Origin: Spirochaetota bacterium
GTDB lineage: Bacteria > Spirochaetota > Spirochaetia > Treponematales > UBA12059
NCBI GenBank assembly: GCA_022703505.1
Contig: JAKLDN010000003.1
Coordinates: 62,001-126,000, forward strand
DNA: 64,000 nucleotides
Direction: 5' to 3'
Position 1 is the stretch's first letter, and each line of letters begins with the position of its first letter. Of this stretch, positions 1 to 8,818 are shown piece after piece. The position numbers were made by a program, and so were the translations under genes. A model generated the notes under the pieces. That model was not told the DNA's origin. It saw only the letters and a program-made list of their open reading frames with translations, and did not search any database.

Positions 1-26
1 GCCGCCCGAGCCCGGAGGAGGCTTAG
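1..26 (+). CDS. C-terminal end of the gene upstream of flhA (probably flhB)
   Basis: Only the last seven codons (RPSPEEA) and a TAG stop are in the window; the stop abuts the flhA ATG directly. In spirochaete flagellar operons the gene before flhA is usually flhB, the export-gate switch protein, so that is the likely identity. The visible residues alone cannot confirm it. Confidence 0.4.
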
Positions 27-2114
27 ATGTCCGATACCCAACGGGTCCTGAGGGACACCTTCCTGACGAACCGCTCGGACTTCGCCGTGGCCATCGGGGC
101 CGTGGCGGTGGTCCTCATGATCATCATCCCGATCCCCACGGTGCTCCTGGACGCCCTGATGGCCTTCAACCTCACGATCAGCCTTTTGATCCTGCTGATC
201 GTCCTGTATACCCGGAAGGCCACGGAGTTCTCCATCTTCCCGACCATGCTCCTGGTGACGACGATCTTCGGCCTGGCCCTGAACATCTCCTCCACCCGGC
301 TCATCCTGACCCAGGGCAGCCGCTTCGACGGCCGCCTGATCCGCGCCTTTTCCACCTTCGTGGTGGGCTCCGGGGGCACCGAGGGCCTGGTGATCGGCTT
401 CATCATCTTCATCGTGATCATCGCGGTCCAGGCCATCGTCATCACCAAGGGGGCGACGCGGATCGCCGAGGTGGCGGCCCGGTTCACCCTGGACGGTCTT
501 CCGGTCAAGCAGATGGCCATCGAAAGCGAGTTCAACTCCGGGGCCATCACGGAGGAGGAGGCCCGGAGGCGCAAGGACGAGGTCCAGCGGGAGGTCGATT
601 TCTACGGCCAGATGGACGGCGCCTCCAAGTTCGTGTCCGGGAACGTGAAGGTCGGGATCTTCATCTCCGTCATCAACATGCTGGGAGGCTTCGTGGTGGG
701 CATGGTGATCCACTCCGAGAGCTTCCAGACCGCCATCGAGGCCTACACCTCCCTGACCATCGGGGACGGACTTCTGTCCCAGCTGCCGGCCCTCCTGGTG
801 TCCGTGGCCACGGGCATCATCGTGACCCGGGCGAACTCCCAGGGAACCTTCGGCGGGGACGTGACGGCCCAGTTCTCCCAGAACGCCCGGATCTACTGGA
901 TCGGGTCCGCGGTCCTGGCCGCCCTGGCCTTCCTGCCCGGCTTCCCCTGGTACGTCCTCCTTCCCATGGCGGCCTCCATGGCCTGGCTCGCGTTCCGCCT
1001 TTCCCGCAAGCAGCTCCGGGACGCGGAAGCCGCCAAGGCGCATCCCGCGGGCGCCAAGGCCAAGGGGGAGTCCGCCCAGGAGCTCTCGCCCGTGGTACCC
1101 CTGGATCCCATCAGCCTGGAGCTGGGCTACGGCCTCATCCCCCTGGTGGACCGGGACAAGGGGGCGGAACTCCTGGAGCGCATCACCCGGATCCGCAAGG
1201 AGAGCGCCCTGGACATGGGCCTGGTGGTGCCCCGCATCCGGATCATCGACAACATGCGCCTGGAGCCCAGCGAGTACTGCTTCAAGATCAAGGGTGTCGA
1301 GGTCGGGCGCGGAGTCATCCGGCTGGGCTACTACATGGCAATCAATCCCGGCGGGGTGACCGAGGAGATCCCCGGAGAGAAAACCCGGGATCCGGCCTTC
1401 GGCCTTTCCGCCCTCTGGATAGCCGAGGACCAGCGGGACAAGGCCGAGCGGGCGGGCTACACCGTGGTGGACGCCCCCAGCATCGTGGCCACCCACCTGA
1501 CGGAGATCATCAAACGGCACGCCTCGGAGATCCTGGGACGGCAGGAGATCCAGTCTATCCTGGACACACTCCGGAAGGACTATCCCGCGGTGGTGGAGGA
1601 CGCCCAGAAGCACCTCTCCCTGGGGGAGATCCAGAAGGTCATCCAGGCCCTCCTTCGGGAGCAGGTGTCGGTCCGCAACATGGTCGTGATCCTGGAGACC
1701 CTGGCGGACTACGCGGGCATCACCAAGGATCCCGGCTTCCTGGCGGAGAAGGTCCGCCAGGCCCTGGGGCGGCAGATCTGCCTGCAGTACGCGGACGCCA
1801 AGAAGGTCCTGCACGTCCTGACCATAGATCCGGACCTGGAGCAGAAGATCATCGAGAGCCGGGTGGAGTCCACGATGGGCAACATAGCCGCCCTGGAGCC
1901 GGCGGTGCAGCGGCAGTGGATCAAGGCCTTGACCCAGGCGGTCTCGGCGGTCCAGAAGCAGGGTTTCTTCCCGCTCATCCTCTGTTCGGAGGCGGCCCGG
2001 GCCCTGGTCAAGTCGAGCACCGAGCGGGAAATCCCGGACCTCGTCGTGCTCTCGGTGCCCGAGGTTGTGGCGGACGTGAGCGTGGAAGCCATCGGCGAGA
2101 TACGGCTGGAATAG
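27..2114 (+). CDS. flhA: Flagellar type III export protein FlhA
   Basis: FlhA, 695 aa, the major inner-membrane component of the flagellar type III export gate. The N-terminal half (about 1-330) carries strongly hydrophobic helices and the conserved FHIPEP-type cytosolic loop region around 145-210 (KGATRIAEVAARF, then the E-rich stretch before DGASKFV). The C-terminal half is the soluble chaperone/substrate docking domain. Length matches the family. The ATG follows a GGAGGAGG ribosome site that lies inside the end of the previous gene, so translation is coupled. It heads the flhA-flhF-flhG-fliA block. Confidence 0.97.
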   Translation: MSDTQRVLRDTFLTNRSDFAVAIGAVAVVLMIIIPIPTVLLDALMAFNLTISLLILLIVLYTRKATEFSIFPTMLLVTTIFGLALNISSTRLILTQGSRFDGRLIRAFSTFVVGSGGTEGLVIGFIIFIVIIAVQAIVITKGATRIAEVAARFTLDGLPVKQMAIESEFNSGAITEEEARRRKDEVQREVDFYGQMDGASKFVSGNVKVGIFISVINMLGGFVVGMVIHSESFQTAIEAYTSLTIGDGLLSQLPALLVSVATGIIVTRANSQGTFGGDVTAQFSQNARIYWIGSAVLAALAFLPGFPWYVLLPMAASMAWLAFRLSRKQLRDAEAAKAHPAGAKAKGESAQELSPVVPLDPISLELGYGLIPLVDRDKGAELLERITRIRKESALDMGLVVPRIRIIDNMRLEPSEYCFKIKGVEVGRGVIRLGYYMAINPGGVTEEIPGEKTRDPAFGLSALWIAEDQRDKAERAGYTVVDAPSIVATHLTEIIKRHASEILGRQEIQSILDTLRKDYPAVVEDAQKHLSLGEIQKVIQALLREQVSVRNMVVILETLADYAGITKDPGFLAEKVRQALGRQICLQYADAKKVLHVLTIDPDLEQKIIESRVESTMGNIAALEPAVQRQWIKALTQAVSAVQKQGFFPLILCSEAARALVKSSTEREIPDLVVLSVPEVVADVSVEAIGEIRLE

Positions 2115-2144
2115 GCCGGACCGAACATGGAAGGGAACGACGGG

Positions 2145-3335
2145 ATGGAATACTTTACCGAACAGGGGGCCTCCCACCGCGAAGCCATCGAGCGGGTGCG
2201 GGCCAAGTACGGGGACGCGGCGCAGATTCTGACCCAGCGGGTGGTCCGGACCGGCGGGGTCCTGGGTTTCTTCGCCCGGGAAGGGGTTGAGCTCACGGGC
2301 TACATCCGCCAAGAGGCCGCCAAGGAGGCGGCCAACCGGAAACTCGACCTGGAGGAGGAGAAGCGGCGGCTCCTGGCATCCATCCAGGACCGGACCCTCC
2401 AGGAGGTCCTCACGGAGGTCCGGGACCTGAAGCGGACCGTGGAAACCTACCGTCCCCCGGAGGCGGAGGCGGACCATCCGAACCTGAAGGCCTTGGACGA
2501 CCTGTTGATCCTGAACGAGTTCACGGAGCCCTACCGCCGGGGGATCCTGGACAAGGTGCGGGCCGAGTTCACCCTGGACGCCCTGGAGGACTGGGACGGC
2601 CTGCAGGACGCGGCCCTGGAATGGATCGGCCGGGACATTGCGGTCGTACCGGGCCCCGCCTCCCCGGGCCCCCGGGTCTTCGTTTTGGTGGGGCCCACCG
2701 GGGTGGGGAAGACCACCACGATCGCCAAGCTCGCGGCTATCCACAAGATCGGGATCGGGGGTCTTCCGCCCCGGGACGTGCGGATGATCACCATCGACAG
2801 CTACCGTATCGGCGCAAAACAGCAGATCGAGACCTACGGGGACATCATGGGGGTGCCCACCTCCTGCGTGGAGACCGCGGAGGACCTGGCCAAGACCATC
2901 GCCCTGTACCGGGACGTGGACCTGATCCTGGTGGACACTATCGGAAAGAGCCCCCGGGAGGCGGTCAAGCTGGCGGAGATGAAGCAGATCCTGGACGCCT
3001 GCGGCCCCCGGGCGGAAGTCCACCTGGCCATGGCCGCCACGACCAAGGCGACGGACATGGAGGAGATCCTACGGCAGTTCGAGCCCTTCGGCTACCACGC
3101 CGTGGTGGTCACCAAGCTGGACGAGACGAACCGCCTGGGGAACGTGATCTCCGTCCTGTCCCAGCGACGCAAGCCCGTGTCCTACCTCACGGACGGCCAG
3201 AAAGTGCCCCAGGACATCCAGCCCGCCGCCGTTCCCCGGTTCCTCCTGGGGTTGGAGGGCTTCAAGCTGGACCGCGATCGGATCGAGGAGAAGTTCGGAT
3301 CCCGCCGGGAGACCCGGGCGGAGGGGAGGCGTTGA
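2145..3335 (+). CDS. flhF: Flagellar SRP-type GTPase FlhF
   Basis: FlhF is an SRP-family GTPase that sets the site and number of polar flagella. The N-terminus (EYFTEQGASHREAIERVRAKYG) is the typical FlhF B-domain start; the G domain has the P-loop GPTGVGKTT, the DTIGKSP switch motif and TKLDET as the guanine-specificity motif. Two ATGs are possible: 2127 and 2145. The inner one is preferred because AAGGGA lies 8 nt upstream and the family normally starts MxYF; the outer one has no ribosome site. It overlaps flhG by one base (TGATG). Confidence 0.95.
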   Translation: MEYFTEQGASHREAIERVRAKYGDAAQILTQRVVRTGGVLGFFAREGVELTGYIRQEAAKEAANRKLDLEEEKRRLLASIQDRTLQEVLTEVRDLKRTVETYRPPEAEADHPNLKALDDLLILNEFTEPYRRGILDKVRAEFTLDALEDWDGLQDAALEWIGRDIAVVPGPASPGPRVFVLVGPTGVGKTTTIAKLAAIHKIGIGGLPPRDVRMITIDSYRIGAKQQIETYGDIMGVPTSCVETAEDLAKTIALYRDVDLILVDTIGKSPREAVKLAEMKQILDACGPRAEVHLAMAATTKATDMEEILRQFEPFGYHAVVVTKLDETNRLGNVISVLSQRRKPVSYLTDGQKVPQDIQPAAVPRFLLGLEGFKLDRDRIEEKFGSRRETRAEGRR

Positions 3336-4216
3336 TGGAAGACCAGGCACAGAAACTCCGGGAGCTCATGCAGGCGGGCGCCCCCTCGGCGGCCCCGCAG
3401 GGCGCCTCCTCCCAGAAGCGGACCCGGGTGATCACGGTGACCAGCGGCAAGGGCGGGGTGGGGAAGACCAACCTCTCGGTCAACCTGGCCCTGGCCTACG
3501 CCCAACAGGGCAAGCGGGTCATCGTGCTGGACGCGGACCTGGGGTTGGCCAACGTGAACATCATGCTGAACATGATCCCCAAGTACAACCTCTACCACGT
3601 CATCCGCAAGCAGAAGACGATGAAGGAGATCATCCTGGACACGGACTACGGGATCCAGATCGTGGCCGGGGCTTCCGGGTTCTCCAAGATCGCCAACCTC
3701 TCCGAGGAGGAGCGGCAGAGCTTCATCAGCGAGCTCTACTCCCTGGCCGGGGCGGACATCATCATCATCGATACCAGCGCGGGGGTATCCAGCAACGTCC
3801 TGTCCTTCGTGGCCGCCGCGGACGACGCCATCATCATCACCACCCCGGAGCCCACGGCCATTACGGACGCCTACGGGATCATCAAGATCATAGCCACGGA
3901 GGTGGAGAACCTGAACATCGGGCTCAAACTCGTGGTCAACCGGGTGAAAAGCGTCCTGGAGGGGAAGAAGGTCGCGGAGCGTATCATCAACATCTCCGGG
4001 CAATTCCTGAACCTGAAGGTCGAGTACCTGGGCTGCATCTACGAGGATCCCATCGTGCCGGCCTCGGTGATCCGCCAGAGGCCCTTCATCCTCTCGGATC
4101 CCAAGTCCAAGGCCGCCATCTCGGTCCATCACCTGGTGAGCCGGATCGAGAAGACGGATTTCTCGGACGACAAGGGCATCGGCCGGTTCATCCGGAAGCT
4201 CTTCGGGAGGGAGTGA
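3335..4216 (+). CDS. flhG: MinD-like ATPase FlhG
   Basis: FlhG (FleN/YlxH) is a ParA/MinD-type ATPase that works with FlhF to control flagellar number. The 293-aa protein opens with a short amphipathic lead (EDQAQKLRELMQAG, a probable FlhF-activating helix), followed by the deviant Walker A TSGKGGVGKTN and the DADLGLANVN motif; the second conserved Asp lies in IIIIDTSAG. The ATG at 3335 shares its first base with the flhF stop, which fixes the start through coupling, although the frame stays open far upstream. Confidence 0.95.
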   Translation: MEDQAQKLRELMQAGAPSAAPQGASSQKRTRVITVTSGKGGVGKTNLSVNLALAYAQQGKRVIVLDADLGLANVNIMLNMIPKYNLYHVIRKQKTMKEIILDTDYGIQIVAGASGFSKIANLSEEERQSFISELYSLAGADIIIIDTSAGVSSNVLSFVAAADDAIIITTPEPTAITDAYGIIKIIATEVENLNIGLKLVVNRVKSVLEGKKVAERIINISGQFLNLKVEYLGCIYEDPIVPASVIRQRPFILSDPKSKAAISVHHLVSRIEKTDFSDDKGIGRFIRKLFGRE

Positions 4217-4255
4217 GCGTGCCGATCCGGGAAGGGGACGGGAAAGTGCTTCGGC

Positions 4256-4285
4256 TTGACTCCGGCTTCGGCGTTGCCATAAGAT
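4256..4285 (+). promoter_or_regulatory. Candidate internal sigma-70 promoter before the 4350 gene
   Basis: TTGACT (4256-4261) and TAAGAT (4280-4285) are spaced by 18 bp in the gap after flhG. A transcript from here would start near 4292, inside the ATG-proximal part of the longer version of the next gene, which favours the downstream GTG start. It would allow fliA expression independent of the upstream flagellar operon. Confidence 0.4.
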
Positions 4286-4349
4286 GGAAGGAGATATCCG
4301 CAAGCCGAGCACGGAGTCGCGGGAACCTGCGGGGGGAGGGGCGCCAGGG

Positions 4350-5000
4350 GTGAGTTCCGATATCCGGATCATGTCGATCGCCGCCGGGGCCGCGTTCCTG
4401 GTCTCCGCCTTGACGGGAATCGTCAGCCAGGTCGCCTTCGGAGCCCTGCTGCTGCGGGCGATCCTGTCCGGCGCGGCCTTCGCCGCCCTCGGCGCAGGTG
4501 CGGCCTACGTGGCCCGCGTCTTCCTTCCGGAACTGTTCGGAGAACCCTCCCACCCGGACTCGGCCGCGCCTGTTCCGGGAATCGCGGATGCGGAGCATCA
4601 CCTGAACATCGTCCTGCCCGGCGGGGACGAGGCCGCCGAGGAGGTGGAGGAGTTGCCGGAAGCCGTGGATCCGGCCGGGGCCGGAGAGGATGACCTGAGG
4701 AACCTGGAACGGGAAGCCGCGGAGATCGGTTCGGACAGTCTCGTCCCGGAGGAGGAGTCCCGGGAAGCCCGGGCCCCCGTTTCGGCGCGGCCTCCCGCCT
4801 CCTTCGACGACCTGGACGTGCTGCCGGACCTGGACGGGCTTTCGGACGTGTTTTCCGCCGCGTCCCATGAGGATATCGACGCGGGCGAGGCTCCCGCCCG
4901 GGATCCCATTTCCACGACCGGGGCTTCCCGGGACGGGATCGACGCCGCGACGATGGCCCAGGCCGTGAGGACGCTGTTGAAACGGGATCAGAAAGGGTAA
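4350..5000 (+). CDS. Conserved membrane protein of the spirochaete flagellar operon (function unknown)
   Basis: Not a recognised enzyme. About 216 aa: two hydrophobic segments near the start (ISIAAGAAFLVSALTGIVSQ-like, then LLLRAILSGAAFAALGAGAAYVARV), then a long acidic, proline-rich cytoplasmic tail. It ends in a basic helix, IDAATMAQAVRTLLKRDQKG, that looks conserved enough to be a binding motif. The GTG at 4350 has GGGGGGAGGGG 8 nt upstream; the alternative ATG at 4284 has no ribosome site and overlaps a candidate -10 box. It sits between flhG and fliA, so a role in flagellar assembly or FliA control is an inference from position only. Confidence 0.75.
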   Translation: MSSDIRIMSIAAGAAFLVSALTGIVSQVAFGALLLRAILSGAAFAALGAGAAYVARVFLPELFGEPSHPDSAAPVPGIADAEHHLNIVLPGGDEAAEEVEELPEAVDPAGAGEDDLRNLEREAAEIGSDSLVPEEESREARAPVSARPPASFDDLDVLPDLDGLSDVFSAASHEDIDAGEAPARDPISTTGASRDGIDAATMAQAVRTLLKRDQKG

Positions 5001-5006
5001 CCCGAG

Positions 5007-5795
5007 ATGAATAATCCCCTGTTGGAACATACGACCGAAGAGGAACTCTGGGTCGAGTACAAGCGGAAACGGGATCCGGCGATCCGCGAGGCCTTCATCA
5101 AGCAGTACGCCCCGCTGGTGAAATACGTGGCAGGGAAGGTCGCCTCCTCCATGCCCCATTCCGTGGAATTCGAGGACCTCGTCGGGTTCGGGGTCTTCGG
5201 CCTCATCGACGCCATCGACAAGTTCGATCCGGAAAAGAACGTCAAATTCAAGACTTACGCGGTCACCCGCATCCGGGGGGCCATCTTCGACGAGCTCCGT
5301 TCCATTGACTGGGTACCCCGTTCGGTCCGCCAGAAGACCAAGGAGCTGGAGGAGGCCATCCAGCAGCTGGAATCCAAGCTGGGCCGCCCCGCCTCGGACA
5401 TGGAGATCGCCCATGCCATGGGGGTCACCGAGGACGAACTGGCCAAGACCATGCTGAAGATCTCCGGTACCGCCGTCCTTTCCCTGAACGACGTGTGGTA
5501 TTCCGGGGACGACGCGGACAAGATCTCCATCGGAGACAGCATCGAGAGCCCGGGCAGCCTCAACCCGGATTCCATGATCGAGCGGGAGGAGATCCGCCGA
5601 GTGATCGTCCAGGCCATCCAGGAATTGCCCGATAAGGAGAAGAAGGTCCTGGTGCTGTATTACTACGAGGAGCTCACGCTCAAGGAGATCGGACAGGTGC
5701 TCGAGGTCACGGAATCCCGGGTCAGCCAGCTGCATACGAAGGCCATACTCCGGCTCCGGGCCAAGCTCACGAACATCCGCAAGGGGATCGTGTAG
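5007..5795 (+). CDS. fliA: Flagellar sigma-28 factor FliA/WhiG
   Basis: Alternative sigma factor of the FliA/WhiG family, 262 aa. Region 2 contains EDLVGFGVFGLIDAIDKFDPEKNVKFKTYAVTRI-type sequence, with the family-specific GAIFDELRSIDWVPRS segment. Region 3 follows, and region 4 ends in LKEIGQVLEVTESRVSQLHTKAILRLRAKL, the helix-turn-helix that contacts the -35 element. It should direct late flagellar genes. The start has the purine-rich GGTAACCCGAGATG context and lies 6 nt after the preceding stop. Confidence 0.96.
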   Translation: MNNPLLEHTTEEELWVEYKRKRDPAIREAFIKQYAPLVKYVAGKVASSMPHSVEFEDLVGFGVFGLIDAIDKFDPEKNVKFKTYAVTRIRGAIFDELRSIDWVPRSVRQKTKELEEAIQQLESKLGRPASDMEIAHAMGVTEDELAKTMLKISGTAVLSLNDVWYSGDDADKISIGDSIESPGSLNPDSMIEREEIRRVIVQAIQELPDKEKKVLVLYYYEELTLKEIGQVLEVTESRVSQLHTKAILRLRAKLTNIRKGIV

Positions 5796-5797
5796 AC

Positions 5798-7783
5798 ATG
5801 CCGGGTACCGTCGGGCTTCCGCAGATTCAGGAACTCATGCGCCGGTACCTGGACGAGGACAGGGAGAAGACCTCCGTGGCGGCCGAGGGAGCCTCCCTGG
5901 AGGAAGCCCTCCGGAACGCCGCCATCCAGCTGGAATGCCCCGTGGCCTCCCTGGATTTCGAGGTCGTGGAGAAGGGGGTTCCCGGAACCCTGGGTCTGGG
6001 AAGGAAACCCTGGAAGATCCGGGCATACAAGACCTCCGTCAAGAAGCAGGTCGCGGCCGCGGAATCGTCCTTCGGGGAAGGGATCCTGTCGGAGGACTTT
6101 GGGGCCGACCAGGAGCCCAAGGACCGGGACGGGGGCGTCTATGTGCGCCTTTCCTCGGACGGCGCCCTGCTCAAGGTCACCGCCCCGGTCGGCCGCGGGC
6201 GCAGGGTGAACGACAAGGCCGCCATGGACAGGCTCCATGAGCGGGCCGTGCACGACATCGACGAGCCCCTGGTCCGGGAGGTCGTGCGGCTGGCCTCGGG
6301 GGAATACGTGCCGGTGGGCCGGTTCATCCTCAACCCCGCCAACGATGCCCTGATGACCGTGGATGTGGGCGATCAGGACATGAAGGCCTACGTGATGTTG
6401 ACCGCCCCGGGGCCGGGGGGCTGCGACCTCTCCGCGGATTCCATCCTCTCCTTCCTGCGGAACAACAAGGTCATCTACGGGATCAAGGAGGACGTGCTCC
6501 AGGAACTGGAGGACCTTCCGCGGTACCGGGAACCCATCCTGGCCGCCGAGGGATCCCGCCCCCAGAACGGCCGGGACGCCTACATGCAGTTCAACTTCAG
6601 CATGGACAAGAGCGAGATCCATCTCAAGGAAAGCGCGGACGGCCGGGTCAACTTCAAGGAGCTCGGGTTGATCCAGAACGTTGTGGCGGGCCAGCCCCTC
6701 GCCCGCAAAGTGCCCGCGGAAAACGCGATCCCCGGAAGGACCGTGACCGGAAAGATCCTCCCCGCCCGGAACGGAAAGGACATCCCCCTTCCCCTGGGCA
6801 AGAACGTCCGGGTTTCCGAGGACGGGGTGACCGTATTGGCCGAGATCAACGGCCAGGTGACCTACATCGGCGGAAAGATCAACGTGGAGGAGGTCTTCAC
6901 CGTCCAGGGGGACGTGAACCTCAAGTCCGGAAACGTCATGTTCCTGGGCACCGTCCTGGTGCAGGGCAACGTGGAGGACGGCTTCATCGTGAAGGCCTCC
7001 GGAAACATCGAGGTGCACGGGAACGTGGGCAAGAGCGAACTGGTGGCGGAGGGGGATATCATCGTCCACCAGGGCATCACCGGAAAATCCGGCGGTTCCA
7101 TCCAGGCGGGGAAGAACGTCTGGGCCAAGTTCATCGAGAACGCGAAGGTGGAGGCCGGGGAGTCCGTGATCGTCTCGGACGGCATCGTGAACTCCGGCGT
7201 CACGGCGAACAAGAAGATCATCTGCCAGGGCAAGCGCGCCCATATCGTCGGAGGCCATTACCGGGCCTGCGAGGAGATCAACGCCAAGACCCTGGGATCC
7301 CCGGTGGGCGGGACGGAGACGGTCTGCGAGGTCGGTTACGATCCCAAGAGCAAGGAGAGGATGGACCAGCTCAGCCAGCAGGTTTCCCAGATCCGGCACC
7401 AGATCGAGGAGATGGACAAGAACATCTCCACCCTGCAGATCCTTAAGAAGCAGCGAAAGACCCTGCCGGAGGAGAAGGAAGCCATCCTCCAGGAGAGCCT
7501 GGCCAAGCGCGCGGAGGTCGCGGAGGAGGCGGCCGGACTCGCGAAGGAGATCGAATCCATACAGACCTACCTTGCCAACCTTAAGACCCGGGGGAAGGTG
7601 AGCGTCTCCGGGAAGGCCTATCCGGGCGTCCGCATCATCATCAAGGACGTGGTCGAGGAGCTCAAGACCGACCAGAAGGGACTGACCTTCTACCTGGACA
7701 ACATGATGATCAAGAAGACGAAGTACGAGGAAGTGGACGACGAGAGCGTCCGCAGGGGACCGGATGCCTATAAAGCCGATTGA
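5798..7783 (+). CDS. fapA: FapA family protein with N-terminal Jag_N domain
   Basis: 661 aa. Residues about 25-75 (SLEEALRNAAIQLECP ... VPGTLGLGRKPWKI) match the Jag N-terminal domain, a small RNA- or protein-binding fold ending in the GxLGLGxKP signature. The centre (about 230-480) is the FapA/DUF342 beta-helix region, rich in the repeated G-N-V/I-x-G pattern that resembles bactofilin; a coiled coil follows (about 510-610). FapA proteins affect polar flagellar assembly in other bacteria. The gene starts 2 nt after the fliA stop and overlaps the next gene by 20 nt. Confidence 0.9.
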   Translation: MPGTVGLPQIQELMRRYLDEDREKTSVAAEGASLEEALRNAAIQLECPVASLDFEVVEKGVPGTLGLGRKPWKIRAYKTSVKKQVAAAESSFGEGILSEDFGADQEPKDRDGGVYVRLSSDGALLKVTAPVGRGRRVNDKAAMDRLHERAVHDIDEPLVREVVRLASGEYVPVGRFILNPANDALMTVDVGDQDMKAYVMLTAPGPGGCDLSADSILSFLRNNKVIYGIKEDVLQELEDLPRYREPILAAEGSRPQNGRDAYMQFNFSMDKSEIHLKESADGRVNFKELGLIQNVVAGQPLARKVPAENAIPGRTVTGKILPARNGKDIPLPLGKNVRVSEDGVTVLAEINGQVTYIGGKINVEEVFTVQGDVNLKSGNVMFLGTVLVQGNVEDGFIVKASGNIEVHGNVGKSELVAEGDIIVHQGITGKSGGSIQAGKNVWAKFIENAKVEAGESVIVSDGIVNSGVTANKKIICQGKRAHIVGGHYRACEEINAKTLGSPVGGTETVCEVGYDPKSKERMDQLSQQVSQIRHQIEEMDKNISTLQILKKQRKTLPEEKEAILQESLAKRAEVAEEAAGLAKEIESIQTYLANLKTRGKVSVSGKAYPGVRIIIKDVVEELKTDQKGLTFYLDNMMIKKTKYEEVDDESVRRGPDAYKAD

Positions 7784-8087
7784 CCTACAGACCCTGTTCC
7801 TGCAGATGAACCAGGTCAGCAAGGAACAGGCCGCGGCCAAGGACGGTGCCCTCCTCCAGCAGTCCATACAGGGAGCCGTCCTCGCGAAGAAGCGGGAGGA
7901 CGAGGTCCGCTCCGTCCAGAAGCCCCAGGCGGACGAGAACGCCGGGAAGGTCGGCGACCGGGAGACCGGCTCCGAGACCGGGGAAGAAACCGAAGGCCGC
8001 AAGCGCCCCCGGAACTCCGGGGAGGCCGAGGAACCGGAGATCGTGAAGGATCCCGACCTCGGCCGACGGATCGACATCCAAGGATAA
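7764..8087 (+). CDS. Small flagellar-operon protein (function unknown)
   Basis: 107 aa, no recognised domain. The N-terminal 50 residues (IKPIDLQTLFLQMNQVSKEQAAAKDG) form an amphipathic, helix-prone and Gln-rich segment; the rest is very polar, with many Glu, Arg and Lys. It overlaps the end of fapA by 20 nt and is followed after 2 nt by the next gene, so it is almost surely translated. A ribosome site cannot be separated from fapA coding sequence. Antisense reading frames cover the same bases, but operon position favours this strand. Confidence 0.7.
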   Translation: MPIKPIDLQTLFLQMNQVSKEQAAAKDGALLQQSIQGAVLAKKREDEVRSVQKPQADENAGKVGDRETGSETGEETEGRKRPRNSGEAEEPEIVKDPDLGRRIDIQG

Positions 8088-8089
8088 CC

Positions 8090-8818
8090 ATGACCCAGTT
8101 CTCCGTGCTGCTGGCCCTCAACATCGCCGGCCTGCTTTTCATCTTCCTTTTCGTGCGGGCGAGGATCCGGCAGGCCCTGGACGCAGAGGGTCTCAAAGAG
8201 ATCCTTCGCCAGGAGATCGGCCAGCTTGTCCGGGACCTGAACCAGACGACGGACCGCAACGTCACGTTGATGGAGGACGCCCTGCGTTCCCTCAAGGAGG
8301 CGGTGGCGGAGGCGGACCGGAGGGTGGAGGTCCTGAGGAGGGAATCCGGACGGAGGGTCCAGGAGGGGGCGGTGTACGACAGGCTGGGACGCCTCCGTGC
8401 CTCCGTTTCGGGCGCTTCGGAGTCGGCCGGTGCGCCGCGGTACCCGGAAACCGCCGAGCCGGCGGCCCGGTATGCCGTTCCCGCGTCTTCCGCCCCGGGA
8501 ATCCCGCCGGCCGGTCGGCCGAGCCCGGAAGACGCTGAGGCGCCGGCCGTCGGCAGGCCTTCCCCGAGCCGGGAATACCCCGGGATCGCTCCGGCCGAGG
8601 AGGCGGAACCCCTCCAGCCCTCCATACCCTTCGTCACCTTTTCCTCCACGCCCCTGCGGGCCAAGCCCCCCCTGAAGGAGGAGGTCCTGTCCCTGAATCG
8701 CCGGGGGATCTCCTCGGAGTTCATAGCCGCCAAACTCGGAATCACCGTGGCCGAAGTCGAGCTGATCGTGTCCCTGGAAGAACAGAGGGGACGTGCGGGC
8801 CGGGAGGGGGGGACGTGA
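8090..8818 (+). CDS. Membrane-anchored coiled-coil protein with C-terminal DUF6115-like helix-turn-helix
   Basis: 242 aa. One N-terminal transmembrane helix (LLALNIAGLLFIFLFV) is followed by a predicted coiled coil (about 25-105), then a Pro/Ala/Ser-rich disordered stretch. The last 40 residues (EEVLSLNRRGISSEFIAAKLGITVAEVELIVSLEE) resemble the helix-turn-helix-like module at the end of DUF6115 proteins, which in other bacteria lie beside flagellar genes. The stop overlaps the GTG of the Hsp70 gene (GTGA). Function unknown. Confidence 0.75.
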   Translation: MTQFSVLLALNIAGLLFIFLFVRARIRQALDAEGLKEILRQEIGQLVRDLNQTTDRNVTLMEDALRSLKEAVAEADRRVEVLRRESGRRVQEGAVYDRLGRLRASVSGASESAGAPRYPETAEPAARYAVPASSAPGIPPAGRPSPEDAEAPAVGRPSPSREYPGIAPAEEAEPLQPSIPFVTFSSTPLRAKPPLKEEVLSLNRRGISSEFIAAKLGITVAEVELIVSLEEQRGRAGREGGT

